Below, in pieces: positions 52,880-61,185 of a stretch of DNA of 64,000 nucleotides. Under the pieces are notes generated by a model. It worked only from the letters and a program-made list of their open reading frames with translations. It ran no database searches and was not told the DNA's origin. The translations under genes were made by a program, and so were the position numbers. The stretch is taken from assembly GCF_027563465.1 (NCBI RefSeq), contig NZ_JAPFQA010000009.1, positions 62,001 to 126,000 of the forward strand, read 5' to 3'. The stretch comes from Mesorhizobium qingshengii. GTDB lineage: Bacteria; Pseudomonadota; Alphaproteobacteria; Rhizobiales; Rhizobiaceae. Position 1 is the first letter of the stretch, and every line of letters begins with the position of its first letter.

Positions 52880-52925
52880 ATTCCGCGAAGGTTACAATTT
52901 GTCCTCGGCATGACAGAGCGCCAAT

Positions 52926-53246
52926 CTAACAGGGATGCAATCCCTCGTGTGCTTGGCCGCGCAGGTAGTGAAGAACCGCATGGTTGTCGGGATTCATGCG
53001 AATGGCCGTGATGTCCGGCTTGGTCTTGTCGCAATCGCCCATCAGCACCGCCCGCCGGCCGAACGCGGGCGCGGAAGCGGAAGCGGAAGCGGAAGCGGAA
53101 GCGGAAGCGGAAGCGGAAGCGGAAGCGGAAGCGGAAGCTCCTCTGCCTCCATGGCGAGGAAGATTTATGCCCGTCAGCTTGACGAGGGCTTCCGACAGCG
53201 AGAGCGCCGGAAGCCCATGGGAAACCGCGCGCTTGCAGCATACCAC
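52926..53246 (-). pseudogene. Unassigned ORF interrupted by the hexamer repeat
   Basis: The only frame here with protein-like composition and GC-rich third positions on both sides of the repeat. It reads LSEALVKLTGINLPRHG before the run (which gives Ala-Ser dipeptides) and RRAVLMGDCDKTKPDITAIR and NPDNHAVLHYLRGQAHEG after it. It lacks a good ribosome site, has no recognised family and ends soon after. The repeat may have grown inside a small gene, or this may be a gene remnant. Low confidence. Confidence 0.25.
53071..53136. repeat. Hexanucleotide tandem repeat (GCGGAA)x11
   Basis: Eleven perfect copies of GCGGAA in a row, with GC following. Read as codons it gives alternating Ala-Glu, Gly-Ser or Arg-Lys-like dipeptides on the plus strand and Ala-Ser or Phe-Arg on the minus strand. 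A hexamer changes length by two residues per copy without a frameshift. Such pure runs tend to vary between strains. Confidence 0.97.
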
Positions 53247-53461
53247 GCCTCACGTCTTCGACGCGGCGTTTGAAATGGGCATGACGCGGGTTGGCTGCGC
53301 GACCGGTCTTCCCTCGCGGTAGAGCCGCTAGCCAACATAACTGATATTCCATGGACAGGTCTGTCTCGGCCTCTCCAAAAAAGGGATGTTCGTCCCAGCC
53401 CGATGCCGATCGCGCAGGTTCGCATCCACGGATCGACATCGGCCGGTCTGGGAGGTCCGAG

Positions 53462-54439
53462 ATGGGGAAGATGCGATTGTCGCAAGAGGGCGTGGTGTTC
53501 GCGCTGGCCGTTGCGATGTTCGCGATCTTCGCGCTCACGCTCAACAATTTCCTGACCGCCGGCAACCTCATCGCGCTCGTGCGCAGCGTCTCGATCCTCG
53601 GCATCCTCGGGCTCGGCATGGGGCTGGTGGTCATCGGCCGGGGAATAGACCTTGCAATGGTGGCCACGATGGTGGTCTCGCTGTCGTGGGTCTTGTCCAT
53701 GGCGCAGGCCGGCACGCCGTTCGAAACCGCCCTGGCATATGGCTTCCTGCTGGCTGTCGCCATTGGCTTGGCGAGCGGCATCCTGATTGCCTATGCGGAC
53801 ATCCCGGCGATCTTCACGACCCTGGCCATGGGGCTGGTGATCTACGGATCCGGGCGCGCCTTCCTGTTTCAGATCGACGTGCAGAACACCCCGGCGGGCG
53901 TCGCCTGGTTTGATTTTCTCGGACGCGGCTTGTTGTTCGGGCTGCCGATGCCGATCGCCGCCTTCGCCGTGCTTGCTGCGCTGATTGCCCTGCTGCTTTT
54001 GCGCACACGCTTCGGCCGGTTCATCTATGCGGCCGGAGACAATCCGCTGGCGGCCCGCATCACCGGTTTGCCACTGCGACCACTGATCGTGGTGCAGTAT
54101 GTCGTGAGTTCGCTGATCGCCTTCCTTGCCGGCATCGTCATGGCGGCGGCCGTGTCCGGCATGAGCACCCGCGTCTACAACTCCACCATGATCTACGACG
54201 TTCTGCTCGTCGTGGTGCTGGGTGGAATCAGTCTGAGCGGCGGACGCGGCGGCGTGCGCAACGTGCTGGTGGGAACGCTGCTGGTCGGCGTGCTGCTCAA
54301 CGGCATGACCATCCTCGACATCACCTACACCACGCAAAACCTGATCAAGAGCCTGATCCTTCTGCTCGCGATCATGGTGGACAGTTTCATCAACCCCAGG
54401 GACGAGCAGACCTCGCAACAGAGCCAAGGGGACATCTGA
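53462..54439 (+). CDS. CUT2-type ABC permease, cassette B
   Basis: Inner-membrane permease of 325 residues, paralogue of the first permease of cassette A in sequence and position (SVSILGILGLGMGLVVIGRG, then VVVLGGISLSGGRGGVRN and NPRDEQ near the end, versus HPRDEE in A). About eight to ten membrane segments. The ATG with GGGAGGT seven bases upstream is preferred over a frame extension of 37 codons without similarity. Works with the fused permease downstream as the second transmembrane subunit. Confidence 0.9.
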   Translation: MGKMRLSQEGVVFALAVAMFAIFALTLNNFLTAGNLIALVRSVSILGILGLGMGLVVIGRGIDLAMVATMVVSLSWVLSMAQAGTPFETALAYGFLLAVAIGLASGILIAYADIPAIFTTLAMGLVIYGSGRAFLFQIDVQNTPAGVAWFDFLGRGLLFGLPMPIAAFAVLAALIALLLLRTRFGRFIYAAGDNPLAARITGLPLRPLIVVQYVVSSLIAFLAGIVMAAAVSGMSTRVYNSTMIYDVLLVVVLGGISLSGGRGGVRNVLVGTLLVGVLLNGMTILDITYTTQNLIKSLILLLAIMVDSFINPRDEQTSQQSQGDI

Positions 54440-54475
54440 CTACATCTTTTGTTTGCGATTCAACGGGAGGAAACC

Positions 54476-55480
54476 ATGAAGATCCGCACTATTCTCGCCG
54501 CAGGCCTGATGGCCCTCGGGCTTGTTGGCGCCACGCATGCCGATGACGGGTTGGATAACCCGTCACGCAATCCATTCTACGACGGGCTGAAGGGAAAGCG
54601 CGTCGTCTTCATCCCCCTGGCGATGGGTTTCGACCTTACCGAGGGGTGGGCCGCGATCATGCGCAAGCAGGCGGCCGATCTCGGCTATACGCTCGAAATC
54701 CGCGATCCGAACTGGAGCACGGATGCGGGTACGCGAGCGCTGACCGCCCTGATCGCCGAAAAGCCCGACCTCATCATAGCGCACAATCCCGACGTTCAGT
54801 CCTACGCCCGCTTGCTGAAGCGGGCCATGGACGCCGGCATCAAAGTGATCCAGCTCAATCTCGAATCCGTCGTTCCGACCGACGCCTATGTCGGCGCCGA
54901 CTGGTCCCGGGTCGGCTATATCGAGGCAGACGCGCTGGTGAAGCAGTGCGGCGCGGGGTCAGGCAAATCCGGCAAGATCGCCATTATCCGGGGCCAGCCT
55001 ACAGCGGCCTCCGACCTTTATGAACTTTATGCCTACAAGCAAACCTTCGCCAAGGATCCGTCGATCAAGATCGTGTCGGAACAGGCCGCTCAGTACGACC
55101 CCGCGAAGGCCCGCGCGATCATGGAGACGGTGTTGCAGCAGCATCCCGATCTTTGTGGCGTCGTCGGAAACTGGGACAACCAGGACGTGGGCGCGGGTGC
55201 CGCGATCCAGGCGGCCGGGAAGGCCGACGACGTCTATGTCGTCACGTCCGGCGGCGGCAACCAGATCGGTTGCGACAACATCAGCAAAGGCCTGCTCGAC
55301 CTGATCATCAGCTACGATGTCCCACTCCAGGGCAATGCGATCAACCAGCAGATCGTGCAGTCGCTGCTGTCGCCGGCCAAGGCCGGAGAGAGCAAGACCT
55401 CGTACTACACGCCGCTCACGCTGCTGACGAAGGACAATATCGGTGCGCGTACCTGCTGGCAGCTTGACCAGCTGAAGTAG
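54476..55480 (+). CDS. Sugar-type ABC substrate-binding protein, cassette B
   Basis: Periplasmic binding protein of 334 residues. Signal peptide KIRTILAAGLMALGLVGATHA, cleaved before DDG. Mature chain parallels cassette A: VVFIPLAMGFDLTEGWAAIM, PDLIIAHNPDVQSYARLLKR, GIKVIQLNLESVVPTDAYVG, QCGAGSGKSGKIAIIRGQPT and LCGVVGNWDNQDVG. The ATG at the signal peptide with GGGAGGAAAC is preferred over one nine codons earlier. The binding lobes differ from those of cassette A enough that a related but not identical substrate is plausible. Confidence 0.9.
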   Translation: MKIRTILAAGLMALGLVGATHADDGLDNPSRNPFYDGLKGKRVVFIPLAMGFDLTEGWAAIMRKQAADLGYTLEIRDPNWSTDAGTRALTALIAEKPDLIIAHNPDVQSYARLLKRAMDAGIKVIQLNLESVVPTDAYVGADWSRVGYIEADALVKQCGAGSGKSGKIAIIRGQPTAASDLYELYAYKQTFAKDPSIKIVSEQAAQYDPAKARAIMETVLQQHPDLCGVVGNWDNQDVGAGAAIQAAGKADDVYVVTSGGGNQIGCDNISKGLLDLIISYDVPLQGNAINQQIVQSLLSPAKAGESKTSYYTPLTLLTKDNIGARTCWQLDQLK

Positions 55481-55507
55481 GCCAACCGAGGAATATCAAA
55501 GATCATC

Positions 55508-57628
55508 ATGGCCAGCAGCGACACACTTGCCTATCTGCGTTCGCGCTATCTCCCCGATCACCTGATCGGGGAGATCCTGTCGAAGCGCTGGATCGACAAT
55601 GCGATCCCTTTTTCCGCCCTCGTGCTCACGATCGTGGTGCTGGGCTCGATCATTCCAGACTTTCTCTCCCTGTCGAGCCTTTCCGACCTCGCCCGGCAGT
55701 TCGCGGAATTCGGGCTCGTGGTGCTTGCCCTGACAGTCGTGATGATTTCAGGCGGCATCGACCTTTCGGTCGCTTCCGTCTTCTCTTTGGCGGTCCTGTT
55801 CTCTCTGATCGGGGTGAACGTCTACGCATTGCCGATACCGGCCGTCCTGGCCGGCATCCTGATCCTGGGCATGTGTTGCGGCGCCATCAACGGCGTTCTG
55901 GTCGGCTACCTGCGCCTGCGCGCCTTCCTGACCACCTTGGTCAGCCTGATCATCTTCCGCTCGATCTATGAAATCGTGTTCGTGAAGATGTCCACCTCGA
56001 TGATGTCGGGCTTCTCGATGTCCGACCTCTGGCTGTTCATCGGCGAAGGCACGGTGTTCGGGGTTCCGACCTCGCTGGTGATCACGCTGGTTATCGCCCT
56101 TTCCTGGCACCTCGTCCTCTCACGGATGCGCCCCGGGTGGCGGCTCACCGCCGTCGGCGGGGCTCGACGCTCGGCATTCAACGCCGGCATCGACGTGCGC
56201 TTCATGGTGTTCCTCACCTATGTCGCCTCCAGCACGATGTGCGCGCTGGCCGGCTTCCTGTTCGCCGCGCGGCTGGGCAGCACCGGGTCCGACACCGGCG
56301 TCGGGCTCGAAGTGCAGGCGCTCACCGCGGCCGTCCTCGGCGGCACGGCGATCGGCGGCGGCCGGGGCTCGGTGGCGAAGGCGATCATCGGCAGCCTGCT
56401 GGTGCTGATGCTCACCAACGGCCTGATCAACCTCGGCATCAGCGGCCCGATCACCTCGACCATCCTTGGAGTGATCCTGCTCACCGCCGTCTTCGTCGAT
56501 ATGCGCTGGCAGAAGCACCGCCACCGCATTCTCGCCAAGGTCTATGTCTCGCCCGCCTACCTTTCCCTGCCGCCGGCGCCGAAGGTCGACGCGCCCGGCT
56601 CGCCCTATGTGCTGAACGACCGCTTGCGCTCCGTGGAGATCATCGGGCTCGGACAAATCGAGGGCCCCGAAGACGTCATCCTCGATCGCGACGACAATCT
56701 CTATTGCGGTACCCGGCATGGCGATATTGTCCGTTTCTTCGGTCCCGACCACAAACGCTCCGAGGTGTTCGCGCATATCGGCGGCCATCCGCTCGGCATG
56801 GCATTCGACCGCAGCGGAAACCTGCTCGTCTGCATCGGCGGCATGGGCCTGTTCCAGGTCGCACCCGACAGAACCGTTACCAAGCTCACCGACGAGACGA
56901 ACAGGAGCTGGACGTCGGTCGTCGACGATTCGCGTCTTCGCCTGGCCGATGACGTCGATGTCGCGCCCGACGGCCGCATCTACTTCAGCGAGGCGACGAT
57001 CCGTTACGAGCAGGAGGACTGGGCGACCGACGCGCTGGAAAGCCGGCCGAGCGGACGCATGATCTGCTACGATCCGAGGACGGGCAAGACGCACACCGAG
57101 ATCCCGAAACTGGTCTTCGCGAACGGCGTCACGATGTGTCCCGACGGACAGTCTTTCATGTTCGCCGAGAGCTGGACCTGTTCCATCAGCAGATATTGGT
57201 TCGACGGACCCAAGAAGGGCAAGACTGAAAGTGTCATCTCCAGCCTGCCCGGCTACCCCGACAACATCAACCGGTCTTCGGACGGCAATTACTGGCTGGC
57301 GCTGCTCGGCATGCGCGGGCCAGCTCTCGATCTTGCGATGCGCATGCCCGGCTTCCGCAAGCGCATGGCCCGACGCGTCGCGCCCGATCAATGGCTCTAT
57401 CCGAACATCAACACCGGCTGCGTGGTGAAGTTCAATGAAAAGGGAGAAATCCTCGACAATCTGTGGGATCTCGGAGGCCGCAACCACCCGATGATCACCT
57501 CGATGCGCGAGCACAGGGGATGGCTGTATCTGGGCGGCGTTTCAAACAACCGGATAGGCCGCTACAAGCTGCCCGATGCCGACCCTGACTGGTGCGCGCA
57601 GGATGCCTATTGGGGGCCGCGCCCATGA
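55508..57628 (+). CDS. CUT2 permease fused to strictosidine-synthase/SMP-30-like propeller, cassette B
   Basis: A 706-residue fusion, paralogue of the cassette A protein along its whole length. Permease part about 1-335 (VVMISGGIDLSVASVFSLAV, AVLGGTAIGGGRGSVAKA), propeller about 370-700 (QIEGPEDVILDRDDNLYCG, RLADDVDVAPDGRIYFSEAT, RYWFDGPKKGKTESVISSL, GYPDNINRSSDGNYWLALLG). Putative metal ligands Glu388, Asn539 and Asp585 are kept, as in the A copy. The Ser/Thr and Tyr differences around the ligands suggest altered specificity. Overlaps the free propeller gene by ATGA. A coupled uptake-hydrolysis role is inference. Confidence 0.9.
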   Translation: MASSDTLAYLRSRYLPDHLIGEILSKRWIDNAIPFSALVLTIVVLGSIIPDFLSLSSLSDLARQFAEFGLVVLALTVVMISGGIDLSVASVFSLAVLFSLIGVNVYALPIPAVLAGILILGMCCGAINGVLVGYLRLRAFLTTLVSLIIFRSIYEIVFVKMSTSMMSGFSMSDLWLFIGEGTVFGVPTSLVITLVIALSWHLVLSRMRPGWRLTAVGGARRSAFNAGIDVRFMVFLTYVASSTMCALAGFLFAARLGSTGSDTGVGLEVQALTAAVLGGTAIGGGRGSVAKAIIGSLLVLMLTNGLINLGISGPITSTILGVILLTAVFVDMRWQKHRHRILAKVYVSPAYLSLPPAPKVDAPGSPYVLNDRLRSVEIIGLGQIEGPEDVILDRDDNLYCGTRHGDIVRFFGPDHKRSEVFAHIGGHPLGMAFDRSGNLLVCIGGMGLFQVAPDRTVTKLTDETNRSWTSVVDDSRLRLADDVDVAPDGRIYFSEATIRYEQEDWATDALESRPSGRMICYDPRTGKTHTEIPKLVFANGVTMCPDGQSFMFAESWTCSISRYWFDGPKKGKTESVISSLPGYPDNINRSSDGNYWLALLGMRGPALDLAMRMPGFRKRMARRVAPDQWLYPNINTGCVVKFNEKGEILDNLWDLGGRNHPMITSMREHRGWLYLGGVSNNRIGRYKLPDADPDWCAQDAYWGPRP

Positions 57629-58737
57629 TCGGTGCCATCAAGCGCGCCTGGGCGAACTTCCGTGGCTTCGATCTGACAGGCAGCACCGTGCCGCCGATGG
57701 ACGGCCCGCTGCGGCCGAACGCGAAGCTCGACGCGGCTCCGGTGCTGCTGGATCTCGCCGACGTCGACAATCTCGTGCTCTGCGGGCAACAGATACTCTG
57801 CTCGGTCGCTGATGAGATCCACATGCTGGCGCCGACGGCTGGCCATGAAGGGCAGGGGCTTTCCATCAGCCGGGCAAGAGGCATGGGCAAACCCGTGACC
57901 AGCATGGCGGCGGGCGCAGAGCTGCTGGCTGTCGCCGTCGAAGGCGAGGGTATCCGCATCGAGAGCCCGGACGGCGCATCCTCGGAACTGATCAGGCTCG
58001 GGGCGCTCGATGCGCAGTGTGTGACGGCGATGGCTTTCGCCGACAGCTCCACCTTGCTCGTCGCGGTGGGATCCGACCGCAATCCAGCGCTCGGTTGGAA
58101 GCGCGATCTGATGACGAAGACGGCGGCGGGGTCGATCTGGCGTATCGACATTGGCTCGCGCACTGCCGTTTCGATCGCGTCGGGGCTCGCGTTTCCGTCC
58201 GGGATTGTCGTATCGAAGGACCGGCTCTTCGTCTCGGAGGCGTGGCGCCACCGTGTGATTTCGATGGGCATCGACGGCTCACGCCAACAGATCGCCCTCG
58301 GCTCGCTCCCCGCCTATCCGGGTCGCATCGCACCGGCATCGGAAGGCGGCTTCTGGCTGGCCATGTTTGCGCCGCGCAATCCACTTGTCGAATTCGTCCT
58401 GAAGGAGGACGAGTATCGCAGGCGCATGATCGAAACGATCGACCCGGACTATTGGATCGCGCCCTCGCTGGCCACCGGGAGAAGTTTCCTCGAGCCCATA
58501 CAGGGCGGCGCACGCAAGAAGCTCAACATGCTGAAGCCCTGGTCGCCGACCTGGTCGACAGGCCTCGTCGTGCGCTGCGACAGGGACATGGCCATGGTGC
58601 GAAACTATCAAAGCCGCGCCGATGGCGACGTGCACGGCGTGACCTCCATGTGCGAAGCCGGTGGCCGGCTTCTCGTTGGGGCAAAGGGATCGGGAAAGAT
58701 CGTGGCGATCCATGAACTGGCAGGGCACGTAGCATGA
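57625..58737 (+). CDS. Free strictosidine-synthase/SMP-30-like propeller, cassette B
   Basis: A 370-residue soluble propeller, the same length as its cassette A counterpart and sharing MDGPLRPN near the N-terminus, EDEYRRRMIETIDPDYWIAP near 260 and FLEPIQGGARKKLNMLKPWS near 290. The metal-site positions are more eroded than in A: Asn replaced by Ser192 (FPSGIVVS) and Asp by Gly233 (YPGRIAP), and the N-terminal Glu by Asp (VDNLVL). No signal peptide. Overlaps both neighbours by four bases, so it is translated in step with them. More likely a partner or regulatory propeller than a metal-dependent hydrolase. Confidence 0.8.
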   Translation: MIGAIKRAWANFRGFDLTGSTVPPMDGPLRPNAKLDAAPVLLDLADVDNLVLCGQQILCSVADEIHMLAPTAGHEGQGLSISRARGMGKPVTSMAAGAELLAVAVEGEGIRIESPDGASSELIRLGALDAQCVTAMAFADSSTLLVAVGSDRNPALGWKRDLMTKTAAGSIWRIDIGSRTAVSIASGLAFPSGIVVSKDRLFVSEAWRHRVISMGIDGSRQQIALGSLPAYPGRIAPASEGGFWLAMFAPRNPLVEFVLKEDEYRRRMIETIDPDYWIAPSLATGRSFLEPIQGGARKKLNMLKPWSPTWSTGLVVRCDRDMAMVRNYQSRADGDVHGVTSMCEAGGRLLVGAKGSGKIVAIHELAGHVA

Positions 58738-60227
58738 CACCCCTTGTCCAATTGCGCGGCGTTTCGAAGGACTTCCGGGGCGTCCTGGCGATTTCGAACG
58801 TGGATTTCGAAATCCGTCCCGGCGAGATACACGCCATTTTGGGCGAGAACGGAGCGGGAAAATCGACGCTGATGAAAGTGCTCGCCGGCGTTTACCAGCC
58901 GAGCTCCGGCGAAATGCTGCTGGACGGCCAGCCGGCAACACTGAATTCCCCGTCCGACGCGCTGAACCGCGGCATAGCGATGGTCTTCCAGGAGACCAAT
59001 CTGGTGCCATCCATGTCGGTGGCCCAGAATATCTACCTGGGCGACGAAAAGCTGTTCAACCGGCTGCGCGGATTGAACATCCAGGCGCAGCGCTACCTGC
59101 TGTCGCTCAATTTTTACGTCGATCCCACTGCGCAGGTCTCCTTCCTGGGGGCCGGAAAAAAGCAATTGGTCGAGATCGCGCGCGCCGTCCACCACAATGC
59201 GCGGCTCATCATCTTCGACGAGCCGACCGCCACGCTGACCCCCGAGGAGAAGTTCCACTTCTTCAACCTTGCCCGCCGCCTGAAGGAAGAGGGGATCGCG
59301 ATCATTTTCATCAGCCATGCGCTCGAGGAGGCATTGCATCTGTCGGACCGCATCACCGTGATGCGCGACGCCAAAGTGGTCGTGACCGACGAAACGAGCA
59401 AGTTCGATCGCGAGCGGATCGTGCAGGCGATGGTCGGCCGCAGTCTTTCCGGCGAACTCTATTCCGGCCAGGCGCGCGTGGCGCGCCCGATGGGCAGAAA
59501 GATTCTCAGCGTCGAAAACCTGTCGATGGGCAATACGGTACGCAACACGTCGTTTTCCGTGTTCGCCGGACAGGTGACGGGCCTGTTCGGCCTTGTCGGC
59601 GCGGGACGCACTGAAACGATGAAGATCGTTGCCGGGGTGCTGAAGCGCGATTACTTCCACGGCGGCACGGTGCGCTTTGAAGACCGGCCCGTCCGCTACC
59701 GTACGCCGCGGCCGGCGGTGCGTGACGGCATCGTCTATGTCACCGAGGACCGCAAGATCGAAGGTTTCTTCGAAACCATGACGATTGCCGGCAACATCCA
59801 GCTTGGAGACCTCGCCAACGGCGACAATCCGCTGACGCCGGTAGCCCCCCGGCAGGGCCGGGAGCTGGCCGTCGAATGGACGAAGCGGCTGGGGGTCAAG
59901 GCGATCGACGCCGACGCCCGCGTCATCGAACTTTCCGGCGGCAACCAGCAGAAGGTGGTTCTGGCCAAGGCGCTGGTCCAGAAACCCAAGCTGGTCATCC
60001 TCGACGAACCGACACGTGGCGTCGATGTTGGAACGATCGTGGAGATTCACAACTTCATCAACGAGCTTGCCGACAGCGGCATGGCCGTCGTCGTCATTTC
60101 GTCCTACCTGCCCGAGATCATGACGCTTTCAGACCGCATCCTGGTGGCGAGGCAGGGACGGATCGTCGAGGAGATGGACGTCGCCGAGGCAACCGAAAGC
60201 CGGATCATGTATGCGGCGGTTCACTGA
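58734..60227 (+). CDS. CUT2-type double ABC ATPase, cassette B
   Basis: A 497-residue double ATPase. NBD1: Walker A GENGAGKST near 38, divergent signature FLGAGKKQLVEIARAVHH, Walker B LIIFDEPTATLTPEE, H-loop FISHALEEAL. NBD2: GLVGAGRTETMK, EDRKIEGFF, signature LSGGNQQKVVLAKAL, LVILDEPTRGVDVGT. The LGA--KQ signature in NBD1 is shared only with cassette A here and supports common descent. C-terminal SYLPEIMTLSDRILVARQGR and IMYAAVH are near-identical to A. Ends the plus-strand run. Confidence 0.93.
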   Translation: MTPLVQLRGVSKDFRGVLAISNVDFEIRPGEIHAILGENGAGKSTLMKVLAGVYQPSSGEMLLDGQPATLNSPSDALNRGIAMVFQETNLVPSMSVAQNIYLGDEKLFNRLRGLNIQAQRYLLSLNFYVDPTAQVSFLGAGKKQLVEIARAVHHNARLIIFDEPTATLTPEEKFHFFNLARRLKEEGIAIIFISHALEEALHLSDRITVMRDAKVVVTDETSKFDRERIVQAMVGRSLSGELYSGQARVARPMGRKILSVENLSMGNTVRNTSFSVFAGQVTGLFGLVGAGRTETMKIVAGVLKRDYFHGGTVRFEDRPVRYRTPRPAVRDGIVYVTEDRKIEGFFETMTIAGNIQLGDLANGDNPLTPVAPRQGRELAVEWTKRLGVKAIDADARVIELSGGNQQKVVLAKALVQKPKLVILDEPTRGVDVGTIVEIHNFINELADSGMAVVVISSYLPEIMTLSDRILVARQGRIVEEMDVAEATESRIMYAAVH

Positions 60228-60251
60228 GAGCGTCGCAGCCTGCCGGAACCG

Positions 60252-60280
60252 GCCGGCCCGCGGGCGGCCAGCTATTGGCT
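60252..60280. terminator. GC-rich hairpin between convergent genes
   Basis: GGCCGGCCCGCGGGCGGCC folds into a strong, nearly perfect palindromic stem in the gap between the ATPase gene and the convergent SDR gene. There is no T run on either side, so intrinsic termination is uncertain; it may simply stall or protect transcripts. Confidence 0.35.
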
Positions 60281-60347
60281 TCGACCAAGACTGATCGTCA
60301 GGCGAGATTGGCCCCAGCGCGACACTGACGCGCCGGTTCGCCAGTTG

Positions 60348-61085
60348 CTATCCCCTGTTCGTGGGCAGGACGAACATCTGCGCGATCTGGACGTGAGGCG
60401 GCTGATCCAACGCGAACAAGACGCACCGGGCGATGTCTTCGGGGTCGAGCGCCATGCCGAACCGCTCGAAGTATTTTCGAGCCGCCTCCTCGTCGCCGCG
60501 ATGGCGCGACGCGACTATGTTCGTACGGGTAAGCCCTGGCAGGATCTCGATCACGCGTATCGGCGTCTCCGCCAGTTCGGCGCGAATGATATCGCTCAGC
60601 ATGTGTACGCCAGCCTTGCTGGCAGAGTATGGTGCCTGGTCCGGCACCATACGGATCGCGCTGATGGAACTCATGTTGACGACGTCGCCAACGCCGCGTT
60701 CGATCATTCCAGGCAGGATCGCCCGCGTCACGCGCATGAGGCCGATCAGATTGGTCTCGATGATCGCCGACCAGTCGTCCGCCGATCCGATGTCGAAGCG
60801 CGTACGCCCGCCGATGTCATGACCGGCATTGTTCACCAGTATGTCGATGTCGCGGAATTCAGGCGGCAGCCGGCCGAGGCAGTTGGCAACGGCCGCGCCG
60901 TCGGTAATGTCGAGGGCAAGCGGGAAGACGTCGGCGCCGAGCTCGCCAGCCAGGACGGCGAGGCGGTCTTCCTGACGATCCGCCAGCACGATACGGCAAC
61001 CCTTGCCATGCAGGCTCACGCAAATCGCGCGTCCGATGCCGCTCGCGGCACCGGTGACGAAAGCGATCCTTTGGCGATCCGTCAT
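60348..61085 (-). CDS. SDR family oxidoreductase
   Basis: A 245-residue SDR of the YdfG-like group. TGAASGIG near residue 11, then ADRQED (Asp followed by Arg, so cofactor preference open), NNAG at about 86-89, Ser in VNMSSISAIRM and YSASK near 150. Family members oxidise or reduce 3-hydroxy acids and small alcohols. Minus-strand neighbour of aldehyde dehydrogenase, so an alcohol-aldehyde-acid sequence is plausible. It takes the place of, but is not closely similar to, the SDR that ends cassette A. Confidence 0.87.
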   Translation of the reverse strand: MTDRQRIAFVTGAASGIGRAICVSLHGKGCRIVLADRQEDRLAVLAGELGADVFPLALDITDGAAVANCLGRLPPEFRDIDILVNNAGHDIGGRTRFDIGSADDWSAIIETNLIGLMRVTRAILPGMIERGVGDVVNMSSISAIRMVPDQAPYSASKAGVHMLSDIIRAELAETPIRVIEILPGLTRTNIVASRHRGDEEAARKYFERFGMALDPEDIARCVLFALDQPPHVQIAQMFVLPTNRG

Positions 61086-61185
61086 GTCATCCGCCCGGCC
61101 TGGCTATCATGGCACGCAGCGCCAGGCGGTCACGCTTTGGCCGATCAACGGGATGCCGTGGCGATCGTCGTTCATGGTCGGGGCT

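Larger units (their letters stand above)
52880..53461. other. Spacer between nar cluster and cassette B
   Basis: The spacer holds the hexamer run and a weak minus-strand reading frame, both described separately. GGGAGGT before 53462 is the ribosome site of the cassette B permease gene. A promoter for the cassette is expected here but I cannot place it. Confidence 0.5.

Noticed and set aside
52984..53322. Plus-strand frame giving a (Ala-Glu)n protein across the hexamer run
   Set aside because: No ribosome site, no similarity on either side, and the flanks look antisense; the repeat alone makes the frame long.
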